Source: Porticoccaceae bacterium
Lineage (GTDB): Bacteria; Pseudomonadota; Gammaproteobacteria; Pseudomonadales; Porticoccaceae
Length of the DNA stretch: 44,832 nucleotides
Reading direction: 5' to 3'
NCBI GenBank assembly: GCA_023228865.1
Contig: JALOAH010000031.1
Span: forward strand, 1 to 44,832
Position numbers and translations under genes: made by a program. Below, piece after piece: positions 26,340-35,403 of the stretch (position 1 is the first letter of the stretch; every line of letters starts with the position of its first letter). Below the pieces are notes generated by a model that worked only from the letters and a program-made list of their open reading frames with translations, was not told the DNA's origin and made no database searches.

Positions 26340-26410
26340 GTGCGACAGCGGTGGATGGCCAATATCGTGCAGCAAGCCAGCAGTGGTCAGGCGGCGCTTC
26401 ACGTCTTGGC
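26340..26410 (-). pseudogene. 71-bp scar of the HD-domain gene
   Basis: About 61 of 71 bases match 23614-23684, the part of the HD gene encoding GLLHDIGHPPLSH. It lies directly upstream of the AbiEii-like pair, between it and promoter copy B, and has no open start. It suggests that an HD-led operon once stood here and was mostly deleted. Confidence 0.7.
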
Positions 26411-26433
26411 TTTTGCGGGGTTTGCATGAAGTC

Positions 26434-26463
26434 AGTATAGAGTGTGCAGCCGTAGGCCGACAA
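26434..26463 (-). promoter_or_regulatory. Promoter candidate, copy B
   Basis: TTGTCG, 18 bases, then TATACT on the minus strand, upstream of the HD scar and the AbiEii-like pair. The element and its flanks match copies A and C closely. Confidence 0.6.
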
Positions 26464-26482
26464 TTACCCTCACGGGTTTGGG

Positions 26483-26609
26483 GTCGTTTGCGGGCGCATG
26501 TAGGAGCTTGCCTGCAAGCGATCATCATTGGTGGTTTGAGCCGGGCTTTTTGTCGCCTGCGGGCAGGCTCCTACAGGGTGCGCGTGTAGAAACTTGCCTG
26601 CAAGCGACC
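26483..26609. repeat. REP/BIME cluster
   Basis: Three REP elements in alternating orientation with the linker TTGGTGGTTTGAGCCGGGC, preceded by a partial REP (GTCGTTTGCGGGC) at 26483. The cluster separates the AbiEii-like pair from the next two-gene module. Confidence 0.85.
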
Positions 26610-26652
26610 GGGGTTGAGAGCGCTGCTTTTGACACTAAACGTTTACCTGGCT

Positions 26653-27966
26653 TCATATTGCAGGCTGGAATGCGTCCAGCTCTGAGGAGGAAATATGGCC
26701 ACGGTTTACCATCACGGTATTGATGAGCAAAAGCGACACTTCGAAATGCTCTGCCGCTGCCTCCATCAGGTCTTCGTCGGGCGATTCCGTATCCATCCAG
26801 TTAATAAGATCCTGGTAGGGGCACAAAAACTCTTGTGCAAAGGCCCTTTGAAACTTTTGTTGCACTGTTGAAGTGTTGGTGCAGGGTAGCCAGCCGTGCT
26901 CTCTTCCATCGTAGACGCCCGCTGCGATCATTCTGGCCACCATAAACCGACGGGACTCTTTGCGGGTTTTTCCCAAACAAACCTTGGCCCGTCCATCACC
27001 GGTAACCTCGCCGATACCAAGGGGTAGGGGGCGATAGGTTGAGGCGTCTTCCAGAAAGGCTTGGCGGGTCTCCAGAAGTTCAGCCAGTTTGCTATTACCT
27101 AGCGGCCCGTCATCAACGCCAAGTTGTTTTCTCGCTGCGTTGGCTGCGTCTCGCCCTTCTTTCCAGGGAAAGTTTTCCGGAGAGATCAGTTTCATTGCGC
27201 GGCGCACGTTTCTCAGAGGCAAGGTGATAGTATCTTTTGCAGCGTTAAGGCTTTCCTGGATGTCGCCAAGAATCTGACTGATCTGCTCATGCCCCAGACA
27301 GGCCAGCTCTTGAACGGCGGCGTCGCCTCGGATAGCTGCTAGTCGAGTCAATGAGGTCATCAAGGGTTCTGGTGCTTCTTCTGGATCGAAGCCCAATCTT
27401 GCTTCCAGTTGGCGCTGCGCCGCCAGCGTGGGACTTGCCCGCTCATCGCGTAGGGTTTGCCATAGCGCCTGCAGCGGTGGTTGCTCTGGCTTGCCAGACA
27501 GGCGCTTCAACGTTTGCTCGACAAGCTGGTCTGCACAGGATTCAAAGGTTTGCACCGGCATCCAGATGTTTTCCCTGGAAAGGTAGCGAACCGGCCCTTT
27601 ATCCTCTTGAGTGGGTTGCAGGGTTAGCTGCATGTTTTCGCCGTCTGATATAAGTGTCAGGTTCGGCCAAGCATAACCGCTGCCCGCCGCGCCCATCATG
27701 TGGCTCATGTTCCAGTCGTGACGGGTTGTGCCCGTGGGTGGAGCAGGCTCCCATCGTAGACGCCACCAATTGGCGGCAAACCATAGCGCCAACGGATAGG
27801 CAGAGGCGACGATGACGTCTCTTACCTGGCGTTCACCCAGCAAGTCCTCATGACGGAACAGTTTTTTACCGCCGTACGATAGCCCTATCCGGCAGCGGGT
27901 CTGTAGCTCTTCTGAGGCTGCTGGCTTCTCCGCCTGCTCCAGCCATTCGATCTCAAACCGCATCAT
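26653..27966 (-). CDS. Large protein with an ImmA/IrrE-like C-terminal region
   Basis: The protein has 437 residues. The C-terminal part, TVQQKFQRAFAQEFLCPYQD followed by EAAAEHFEVSLLLINTVMVN, resembles the ImmA/IrrE metallopeptidase region, but the HExxH zinc motif is degenerate (AQEFL), so peptidase activity is doubtful. The N-terminal 300 residues are not recognised. It overlaps the preceding gene by four bases. ImmA/IrrE-like proteins often cleave or sense repressors in mobile or stress modules; whether this one does is inference. Confidence 0.55.
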   Translation of the reverse strand: MMRFEIEWLEQAEKPAASEELQTRCRIGLSYGGKKLFRHEDLLGERQVRDVIVASAYPLALWFAANWWRLRWEPAPPTGTTRHDWNMSHMMGAAGSGYAWPNLTLISDGENMQLTLQPTQEDKGPVRYLSRENIWMPVQTFESCADQLVEQTLKRLSGKPEQPPLQALWQTLRDERASPTLAAQRQLEARLGFDPEEAPEPLMTSLTRLAAIRGDAAVQELACLGHEQISQILGDIQESLNAAKDTITLPLRNVRRAMKLISPENFPWKEGRDAANAARKQLGVDDGPLGNSKLAELLETRQAFLEDASTYRPLPLGIGEVTGDGRAKVCLGKTRKESRRFMVARMIAAGVYDGREHGWLPCTNTSTVQQKFQRAFAQEFLCPYQDLINWMDTESPDEDLMEAAAEHFEVSLLLINTVMVNRGHISSSELDAFQPAI

Positions 27967-28403
27967 TCGCCTCGCTCATGTGTCGACTCGCACCATCGTG
28001 CCAACACCTTGGCTCTCATGGGGTCGGACTCGGGTAGAGGGTAGCCGTGATAGATGCCTGTTTCCTGATTCTCAAGCTGTGCTTCAAGCGGGCAGCCATC
28101 TTCGGTGACGGCCCAAATATTTTGTGGCCATTCACCTTTCATTTGAACACTCACCAATCCTTTTCTCGCCCCGCTGGCCAGTAGCTGCTTGGCAACGGCC
28201 CTGTCGAAAATGCCGCAATCATCGCACAGCGTTTTGTGAGGTTTAGGGGCGGCAGGCGGTGTAAGGCCAAAGTTCCCGGGGTTACGTTTATGCTCTGGAT
28301 TGCCGCCGTACTTGACCGTGCGGGCGAGGTCATGGCACCAGCCATCAGAGTACGTATCGCGCAGCTTGCGCTTTGGGTTATAACGACCATCTCGTGTTTT
28401 CAT
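27963..28403 (-). CDS. Conserved hypothetical partner of the IrrE-like protein
   Basis: This 146-residue protein starts MKTRDGRYNPKRKLRDTYSD and contains KYGGNPEHKRNPGNFGLTPP, TLCDDCGIF and PQNIWAVTEDGCPLEAQLEN followed by YHGYPLPESDP. I remember similar proteins paired with IrrE-like genes but know of no function. The ATG at 28403 was chosen because the longer frame starts inside promoter copy C. The basic N-terminus and the motif LENQETGIYHGYP suggest a small globular protein, possibly nucleic-acid binding. Confidence 0.6.
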   Translation of the reverse strand: MKTRDGRYNPKRKLRDTYSDGWCHDLARTVKYGGNPEHKRNPGNFGLTPPAAPKPHKTLCDDCGIFDRAVAKQLLASGARKGLVSVQMKGEWPQNIWAVTEDGCPLEAQLENQETGIYHGYPLPESDPMRAKVLARWCESTHERGE

Positions 28404-28469
28404 CCGTGAAAGATCCGAGGTTGTATTTGATTCTAAAAGTATTAGCAGCGCTTTCACCGCCAGGAAGCC

Positions 28470-28499
28470 AGTATAGAGTGTTTGGCCACAGACCGACAA
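28470..28499 (-). promoter_or_regulatory. Promoter candidate, copy C
   Basis: TTGTCG, 18 bases, then TATACT on the minus strand, about 65 bases upstream of the 28403 start. With copies A and B it forms a family in which similarity covers the promoter and, for B and C, also the adjoining REP. Confidence 0.6.
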
Positions 28500-28518
28500 T
28501 GACCCTCATGGATTTGGT

Positions 28519-28608
28519 GTCGTTTGCGGGCGCATGTAGGAGCTTGCCTGCAACCATCGTTGGTGGTTTGAGCCAGGCTTTTGTCGCCTGCGGGCAGGCT
28601 CCTACAGG
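28519..28608. repeat. REP/BIME pair
   Basis: Two opposed REPs plus a partial REP (GTCGTTTGCGGGC) with the usual linker. The cluster ends about 25 bases from the wbpO stop codon. Confidence 0.85.
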
Positions 28609-28631
28609 TATCGGGGTTACGGGCATCGGGG

Positions 28632-29918
<1,287 letters not shown>

Positions 29919-29961
29919 ACCTGTTGTCCTTTGTGGTGTCGCCGGCCGGGTGGGCGCGCGC

Positions 29962-30170
29962 GTAGGAGCTTGCCTGCAAGCGACCATCGCTGGTGGTTTG
30001 AGCTGGGTTGGGGTCGCCTGCAGGCAGGCTCCTACAGGGTGCCGATTGTGGGAACCTGCCCTGTAGGAGCTTGCCATGTAGGAGCTTGCCATGTAGGAGC
30101 TTGCCTGCAAGCGACCATATCGTTGGTGGTTTGAACCGGGCTATTGTCCCCTGCAGGTAGGCTCCTACAG
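29962..30170. repeat. REP/BIME cluster with a short tandem repeat
   Basis: Several REPs, including TGTAGGAGCTTGCCA repeated in tandem around 30061-30090 and full REPs at both ends. It separates wbpO from the AbiE operon and supplies the toxin's stop codon. Confidence 0.85.
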
Positions 30171-30986
30171 GTACATCAGCTTCACGGATAGGTCCAGAAA
30201 GTATCGTGTCGACCAAATATCGAGTGCCCGAGGGTCCCGCAAGAAAGGTTGTACGTCGTTGCGGGCTTGTTCAATGTCCAGGCTTTCAATGCGTTGTTGC
30301 AGCAACTGCTGGAAGGCTGGCTTCTCCAGGCTTGCCCCCTCCCAGTCGCCACTTTGGCGCGCCCGTAGCTCCAGATGGGCCAGATTCAACGGTATCCCGC
30401 TGCGCACGTACCATTCGAAGTCGAACCAGTCGCGGCCTTTGACACGTTTCTTCCATTTGCGGAAGAGCAAGGCGTGCATTTTTCCGGCGTGCAGGTCTGG
30501 GAGTGTGTAGCATTTGACGTAGAACGAGTATGGCTGCACCAACAGGCGTTCTTCTGTGCTGAAACCCGCTGGTGGGTCGGTATCCACCTCGAACCTGATC
30601 TTGAGCGTTCGCTGACCCCGTACTTGCACATCGTAGATTGTAGTGCCCTTCTTCAGGAAGGCCGACACCACTGCCGACTCGACTGCTTTTTTGTACGCGG
30701 TAATAGCGACTTCGAAACCAAACGCGGCAAATTCGTTGCGCATGGCATCAAAATAAGGCTCCAGGGTGAACTTTCGATCAGGAGCAAGCAGCGAAAAATC
30801 TAGGTCTTCGGAAAACCTCGGCAATCCGTGAAATATACGTAGACAGGTGCCGCCATAAAAGGCCGCTTTGTCGAAAAAGCCGCCACGCTGCAAACCGGCC
30901 AGGGCAATTTCCTGCATCACTTCTCGAATGGCATGATCGCGCTCCTGTTCTGGATAGCGCGCCAGCATTTGTTCGACGACGCTCAC
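30165..30986 (-). CDS. abiEii: AbiEii nucleotidyltransferase toxin (type IV TA/abortive infection)
   Basis: The 273-residue product has KAAFYGGTCLRIFHGLPRFS followed by EDLDFSLLAP, the GGT..R....RFS-D-DF signature of AbiEii GTP-binding nucleotidyltransferases. HAGKMHALLFRKWKKRVKGR and DWFDFEWYV form the second conserved block. The start is GTG at 30984-30986 with a GTGA overlap with the antitoxin gene. The final CTG-TAG is REP sequence. Confidence 0.88.
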   Translation of the reverse strand: MSVVEQMLARYPEQERDHAIREVMQEIALAGLQRGGFFDKAAFYGGTCLRIFHGLPRFSEDLDFSLLAPDRKFTLEPYFDAMRNEFAAFGFEVAITAYKKAVESAVVSAFLKKGTTIYDVQVRGQRTLKIRFEVDTDPPAGFSTEERLLVQPYSFYVKCYTLPDLHAGKMHALLFRKWKKRVKGRDWFDFEWYVRSGIPLNLAHLELRARQSGDWEGASLEKPAFQQLLQQRIESLDIEQARNDVQPFLRDPRALDIWSTRYFLDLSVKLMYL

Positions 30987-31621
30987 TGCTCCGCCTCTAG
31001 ACAGCGCAGGAGGGCCTGCAGTTGTGCTTTTTTGACGCCGTGCTGGATGTAAGCGTGGACAACTGACAGGTCGATCTCGTCCAAGGCGTTGCCATCGATC
31101 CTCAGGTCATCCAGCAGAAAACGTTGCATCGCGGCGCGGCTGGTGATGCGCAGATGCGGTGTAAGCATCACTTTGTCGCACAAAGCCTTTGCCGGTGAGG
31201 CGATCAAAAAAGTTTCTTGATCCGAAACGCTGGCCTGGGTGATTCCGCAGGGGTAGATCTGTGCTGGCAGTCGAGCATAGGAAAAACGCCCTAGCGCATT
31301 GTCAATAACACGCCCGCGCCCGGTACATACCGAGGTAATTTCATGCACCCGCTCGGGGATCAGGCCATGCCATGACAGCACGTAATCCAGCGAGACGCAC
31401 GACGGGCCGTACAGTCGATTGGCAACCAGTGGCAGACAAGCGACGCCCTGCCCCACGCCGTCACCGCGTACATACAACCCGCGCTTGACGGACACCAGCA
31501 CGCCCTGCCGCAGCCATTCGGCAATTTTGTCGTTCGGACGGCGATAATCTTTCAGCACGGGCAACAGCGCACCATGGCTGAAGGGAACGGCTCCGAACTG
31601 GGTGAGACTGGCTTCAGTCAT
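30983..31621 (-). CDS. abiEi: AbiEi antitoxin (winged-helix regulator)
   Basis: The protein has 212 residues. Its N-terminal winged helix includes PNDKIAEWLRQGVLVSVKRG and LYVRGDG. The following AbiEi domain includes SPAKALCDKVML and the conserved PSCVSLDYVLSWHGLIPE. AbiEi antitoxins repress their own operon and counter AbiEii without direct binding. An extended -10 promoter and a perfect inverted repeat lie 20-40 bases upstream. Confidence 0.88.
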   Translation of the reverse strand: MTEASLTQFGAVPFSHGALLPVLKDYRRPNDKIAEWLRQGVLVSVKRGLYVRGDGVGQGVACLPLVANRLYGPSCVSLDYVLSWHGLIPERVHEITSVCTGRGRVIDNALGRFSYARLPAQIYPCGITQASVSDQETFLIASPAKALCDKVMLTPHLRITSRAAMQRFLLDDLRIDGNALDEIDLSVVHAYIQHGVKKAQLQALLRCLEAEQ

Positions 31622-31640
31622 TTGTAAATAATGTATTTAA

Positions 31641-31662
31641 AATCGGATTTATTCCGATTATA
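31641..31662 (-). promoter_or_regulatory. Extended -10 promoter overlapped by a palindromic operator
   Basis: On the minus strand TGC-TATAAT (the -10 at 31657-31662) is an extended -10 element. AATCGGA-N5-TCCGATT at 31641-31659 is a perfect inverted repeat overlapping the -10 and the start-site region. This is an ideal site for AbiEi autorepression. The -35 region falls toward the REP at 31681. Confidence 0.65.
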
Positions 31663-31680
31663 GCAGCAAAAACTACAAAC

Positions 31681-31829
31681 TGTAGGAGCTTACCTGTAAG
31701 CGCCCAATATCATTGGTGGTTTGAGCCTGGCTATTGTCGCCTACAGGGTGCGGGTGTAGGAGCTTGCCTGCAAGCGACCGTATCGTTGGTGGTTTCGACC
31801 TGTGCTGGGGTCGCCTGCCTGCATTCTGC
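31681..31829. repeat. REP/BIME cluster (one element partly degenerate)
   Basis: REPs at about 31681-31703 and 31757-31779, and half an element (GTCGCCTGCCTGCATTCTGC) at 31810-31829. The cluster separates the AbiE operon from the HEPN/MNT pair. Confidence 0.8.
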
Positions 31830-31830
31830 A

Positions 31831-32262
31831 TCATGCCTCTTTGGATACGGGCCCCATATCTTGTACCAAGCGCAATAACTCTCTCGTGATTTCAATCAGC
31901 TCCTTGAGCAATTGGGGAGTTATTTCCAGATGGCCTTCGTATTCAGCGAGATTGCGCTGCTTGTGGCACTGATCCAGAACTCGCCATTTCTTTCTGTCCA
32001 GACCAACTGTTTGCTCAAGACATTGAAAAACCAGGTACCTGTTTTCCGACCGATAGCCGTGCCAACGCATCGCAGCCAAAGCCAGGGCATGTGCTGCTCC
32101 ATAAGCCAAAGAAAATCTGCTGTCATCAGAGAGCAACTCAAGAGCAGCATCTTGCAGTCTGCGTTCAGCGGAGTTGACCATCCCCTCAAAATCGGCTTGG
32201 TCCGGGGGCTCTACTTTAAGCTTGCCGACTCTGACCAGGTTATCCAGCTTCTCCGATTCCAT
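31831..32262 (-). CDS. HEPN-domain protein of an MNT/HEPN pair
   Basis: The 143-residue product is all-helical, with AERRLQDAALELL, SLAYGAAHALALAAMRWHGY and DQCHKQRNLAEYEG, in which the H..RN..Y arrangement resembles the HEPN active-site region. I chose the ATG at 32260-32262 because AAGGG sits eight bases upstream; an ATG two codons earlier is too close to it. It overlaps the nucleotidyltransferase gene by 23 bases. Confidence 0.72.
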   Translation of the reverse strand: MESEKLDNLVRVGKLKVEPPDQADFEGMVNSAERRLQDAALELLSDDSRFSLAYGAAHALALAAMRWHGYRSENRYLVFQCLEQTVGLDRKKWRVLDQCHKQRNLAEYEGHLEITPQLLKELIEITRELLRLVQDMGPVSKEA

Positions 32263-32839
32263 TCTCATTGCCCTTTATCCATATTTTGGGTTGCTCCATC
32301 ACTCGGGTGATGAATGCATTGCCTCTTTCCCGGCGGCCGTTGAACTGAACCAGGCTATATACCGTGGGGTTCACTGGCCGCCCCAGAGTTCGTTCTGCAT
32401 CACCCAGGACGGCCATCAAGTCAGCATAGGCCAGTGTGTCGGTGATGACCATCAAGTCGATGTCGCTGTCCGCTTTGGCTTCGCCTTTAGCGATGGAGCC
32501 GTATACGAAAGCGAAGTCAATTTGGTCCGAGATCGGCATCAATGCCAAAGTCAGAACATCGGCCACACCAAAAGTTTTACGAACGATACTGTGCAAATCA
32601 TTGTAGATTGGACAGCCCGGGTTTGCTTGATAGTGATGCTGATTGCCTTTGGCGGTGCACGTGACAATACCGGCCGCATACATTCTATCGAGCTCGCGCT
32701 TGACGGTTCCCTTGCCCATGTCCGCCCATCTCACTAGCTCGTTCAGATAGAAGCTTTGATCCAGTTTGCTATACAGCAAACTCAGTAGCTTTTGCTGAGT
32801 TTTAGTAAATAGCGCGTCACCGAGAGATATCGATTTCAT
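32240..32839 (-). CDS. Winged-helix/minimal nucleotidyltransferase (MNT) fusion
   Basis: The 199-residue product has an N-terminal winged helix of about 75 residues (FYLNELVRWADMGKGTVKRE) followed by FAFVYGSIAKGEAKADSDID and LMVITD, the GS-x-A-KGE ... SDIDL motif of MNTs. In MNT/HEPN toxin-antitoxin systems the MNT protein modifies and silences the HEPN RNase; the winged helix may also make it the repressor. A palindrome lies 15-31 bases upstream. Confidence 0.8.
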   Translation of the reverse strand: MKSISLGDALFTKTQQKLLSLLYSKLDQSFYLNELVRWADMGKGTVKRELDRMYAAGIVTCTAKGNQHHYQANPGCPIYNDLHSIVRKTFGVADVLTLALMPISDQIDFAFVYGSIAKGEAKADSDIDLMVITDTLAYADLMAVLGDAERTLGRPVNPTVYSLVQFNGRRERGNAFITRVMEQPKIWIKGNENGIGEAG

Positions 32840-32853
32840 TAACAGTCTCGAAC

Positions 32854-32870
32854 GTACCCAATTAAGGTAC
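32854..32870. promoter_or_regulatory. Operator candidate for the MNT/HEPN pair
   Basis: GTACC-N7-GGTAC is a perfect inverted repeat just upstream of the MNT start. TTGACA occurs upstream on the minus strand, near 32895, but I could not find a well-spaced -10. Confidence 0.4.
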
Positions 32871-33016
32871 TTTCGGTCCTTTTTTGAGACCTGTCAATAA
32901 GGCTACCATATTTGCTTTGGCTCCTTTGTTTACTGTTTTGGTCGTCTTGCCTGCTATTTCTGTCGAGTGAATCCTTGCTGCATCAGATCCCCACGCTAGT
33001 CGGGATGGTGTGGGCT

Positions 33017-33098
33017 TGTAGGAGCTTGCCTGCAAGCGACCAATATCATTGGTGGTTTGAGCCTGGCTATTGTCGCCTGCGGGCAGGCTCCTACAGGT
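33017..33098. repeat. REP/BIME pair
   Basis: Two opposed REPs with the linker TTGGTGGTTTGAGCCTGGC, between the MNT promoter region and galE. The right-hand REP provides the galE stop codon. Confidence 0.85.
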
Positions 33099-34101
33099 TA
33101 TACCCCCTCGGGTTTTGTTGTTGCCAGCGCCAGTGATCGGCGCAGATTTGTTCCAGCCCGCGTGTCGCGCGCCAGTCCAGCAGTGCGTTGGCGTGGCTGG
33201 TGTCTGTGTAACATTGCGCGATATCACCGGGGCGGCGCGCGACTATCCGATAGGGTATGGCCCTGCCGCTGGCCTGGCTGAATGCGTTCACCATTTCCAG
33301 CACGCTGTAGCCGTTGCCGGTGCCCAGGTTGCAGGTAATGAGGCTATGTCGGGCCAGGGCGTTCAGCGCTTGCAGGTGCCCTTGGGCCAGATCTATCACG
33401 TGTATGTAATCTCGAACACCGGTGCCGTCGGGCGTGTTGTAGTCGTTGCCATAAACGCTCAGTTGATCGAGCTTGCCGGTGGCTACCTGGGCAATATAAG
33501 GCATCAGGTTGTTGGGGATCCCTTGCGGGTCTTCGCCGATCAGTCCGCTTTCGTGGGCGCCGGCCGGATTGAAGTAGCGCAGTATCGCAATGTGCCAATC
33601 GGGTTCGGCGCGGTGCAGGTCGCGCAGCATGTCTTCAATGTGGAGCTTGCTGGCACCGTAGGGGTTGGTGGCGCTGAGCGGGAAGTCTTCGCGAATGGGC
33701 ACGCTGGCCGGGTCGCCGTATACGGTGGCCGAGGAGCTGAATACGATACGGTTGGCCCCGGCTCGCTGCATGGCTTGCAGCAGGCACAGGCTGCCAACGA
33801 CGTTGTTGTCGTAGTAGGCGAGCGGCTTGGCCACCGACTCGCCCACGGCCTTGAGGCCGGCAAAGTGGATCACCGCATCGAAGCGCTGCGCGGCAAAGAG
33901 GTTGTCCAGCAAGGTGCGGTCACGGATGTCGCCCTCACACCAGGTTACGGAACGGCCGGTGATGGTTTGTACGCGCTCTATTGCCTTGTACGAGCTATTG
34001 CTGAGATTGTCGAGCACCGTGACATCGTGCCCCGCCTCCAGCAGGAGTACGCAGGTGTGGCTACCGATGTATCCGGCGCCGCCGGTTACGAGCAACTTCA
34101 T
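33091..34101 (-). CDS. galE: UDP-glucose 4-epimerase
   Basis: The 336-residue product starts MKLLVTGGAGYIGSHTCVLL (NAD-binding). It contains DAVIHFAGLKAVGESV, VFSSSATVYGDP and YGASKLHIEDML (YxxxK), which are full GalE signatures. It interconverts UDP-glucose and UDP-galactose (and possibly the GlcNAc forms). It is the first sugar-nucleotide gene after the regulator/ops region in transcription order, apart from the REP array. The final CTG-TAG comes from the REP at 33017-33098. Confidence 0.95.
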   Translation of the reverse strand: MKLLVTGGAGYIGSHTCVLLLEAGHDVTVLDNLSNSSYKAIERVQTITGRSVTWCEGDIRDRTLLDNLFAAQRFDAVIHFAGLKAVGESVAKPLAYYDNNVVGSLCLLQAMQRAGANRIVFSSSATVYGDPASVPIREDFPLSATNPYGASKLHIEDMLRDLHRAEPDWHIAILRYFNPAGAHESGLIGEDPQGIPNNLMPYIAQVATGKLDQLSVYGNDYNTPDGTGVRDYIHVIDLAQGHLQALNALARHSLITCNLGTGNGYSVLEMVNAFSQASGRAIPYRIVARRPGDIAQCYTDTSHANALLDWRATRGLEQICADHWRWQQQNPRGYNL

Positions 34102-34132
34102 TTCAGTGGTTTCTCATTTGGGAAGTTTGGCC

Positions 34133-34879
34133 TGCGGGGACCTGCCTGCGGGGGGACAACGATCCGGTTCAAACCACCATCGATTGGTCGCTTGCGGGCA
34201 AGCTCCTACAGACGCACTCTGCGGGTGACACAATCGGCTCAAACCACCAACGTATGGCCGCGCACCCTGTAGGAGCCTGCCTGCAGGCGACAACAATCCG
34301 GTTCAAATCACCATCGATTGGTCGCTTGCGGGCAAGCTCCTACAGACGCACTCTGCGGGCGACACAATCGGTTCAAACCACCAACGCATGAGCGCGCACC
34401 CTGTAGGAGCCTGCCTGCAGGCGACAACAATCCGGTTCAAATCACCATCGATTGATCGCTTGCGGGCAAGCTCCTACAGACGCACTCTGCGGGTGACACA
34501 ATCGGCTTAAACCACCAAAACATGGCCACGCACCCTGTAGGAGCCTGCCTGCAGGCGACAACAATCCGGTTCAAATCACCATCGATTGATCGCTTGCGGG
34601 CAAGCTCCTACAGGCGCACTCTGCGGGCGACACAATCGGCTTAAACCACCAACGCATGGCCGCGCACCCTGTAGGAGCCTGCCTGCAGGCGACAACAATC
34701 CGGTTCAAATCACCATCGATTGATCGCTTGCGGGCAAGCTCCTACAGACGCACTCTGCGGGCGACACAATCGGCTCAAACCACCAACGCATGGCCGCGCA
34801 CCCTGTAGGAGCCTGCCTGCAGGCGACAACAATCCGGTTCAAATCACCATCGATTGGTCGCTTGCGGGCAAGCTCCTGC
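34133..34879. repeat. Tandem REP/BIME array, 134-bp period
   Basis: The element CGCTTGCGGGCAAGCTCCT recurs with its first G/A-TCG at 34187, 34321, 34455, 34589, 34723 and 34857, exactly 134 bases apart. Each unit also holds an opposed REP (GTAGGAGCCTGCCTGCAGGC) and the linkers AATCCGGTTCAAATCACCAT and GACACAATCGGCTCAAACC. About five full units and partial ends are present, with few base changes between units, so the array expanded recently. It fills the galE-marR gap, and I see no gene in it. Confidence 0.92.
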
Positions 34880-34905
34880 AGGGCAGGTTTCCACAAGCGG
34901 GTTGC

Positions 34906-35244
34906 TCACCGACGGTCTTGGTCTTGCGCTGCCGCGTCTCGGGTGAGTTCTTCGATTTCTTGCTTGAGGGCTTCGTATTCGCGGATCTTGCGCATCAGAA
35001 ACTGGCTGGTCAGGCTGGTCTTGGCCTCTATCCCCTTTGGCGTGAGCAGGTACACGTAGGATAGCTTGCGCGGGTTTCTGCGGAAGTTGTTGACCTTGAT
35101 CCAGCCCTTGTCCAACAGGGCCTTGAGGCAATAGTTAGCCTTGCCCAGGCTGATACCCAGCTCGCGAGACAGCTCCCGCTGGGACATGTTCGGGTTGTCC
35201 TGCAAGAGCTTGAGAAGTTTGAAGTGGGTTTCTTCAGCCGACAT
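34906..35244 (-). CDS. EPS-associated MarR-family transcriptional regulator
   Basis: The 112-residue product starts MSAEETHFKLLKLLQDNPNM and continues SQRELSRELGISLGKANYCL, a winged HTH. NNFRRNPRKLSYVYLLTPKG and SLTSQFLMRKIREYEALKQE are typical of the family named for EPS association. I prefer the ATG at 35242-35244 because the longer frame needs a TTG that overlaps the ops element. Its position right after ops makes it the first gene of the RfaH-dependent transcript. The role is probably local control of the locus. Confidence 0.85.
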   Translation of the reverse strand: MSAEETHFKLLKLLQDNPNMSQRELSRELGISLGKANYCLKALLDKGWIKVNNFRRNPRKLSYVYLLTPKGIEAKTSLTSQFLMRKIREYEALKQEIEELTRDAAAQDQDRR

Positions 35245-35271
35245 GAGCGGTGAGTCATCGAGGGTGATCAA

Positions 35272-35284
35272 GCACGCTACCGCC
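35272..35284 (-). promoter_or_regulatory. ops element (RfaH recruitment site)
   Basis: The minus strand reads GGCGGTAGCGTGC, an exact match to the operon polarity suppressor element. It lies in the leader about 45 bases after the predicted transcription start and 28 bases before the MarR gene, facing the polysaccharide locus. The rfaH gene is immediately upstream. Confidence 0.85.
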
Positions 35285-35336
35285 CTACCCTGTTGCAGGT
35301 ATCGTGGCGGCTGCGTTCACTGATTGAACGGGCGCG

Positions 35337-35365
35337 ATTTTAGGAAGAATGGAAAGACAGATCAA
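35337..35365 (-). promoter_or_regulatory. Sigma-70 promoter of the polysaccharide locus
   Basis: TTGATC (35360-35365), 17 bases, TAAAAT (35337-35342) on the minus strand. It lies between the rfaH stop and ops and would start RNA near 35330. Confidence 0.65.
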
Positions 35366-35403
35366 TCACAGAAGCAGGAGGTTTCCTAGATGAGCGAACT
35401 TCC

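Noticed and set aside
33070..34272. Long plus-strand frame of 400 codons opposite galE
   Set aside because: It is the antisense shadow of galE in GC-rich sequence, with no recognisable motif.
34133..34879. Regularly spaced repeats that might be a CRISPR array
   Set aside because: The period is 134 bp, both repeat and linker are conserved, and each unit holds opposed REPs; there are no unique spacers and no cas genes.
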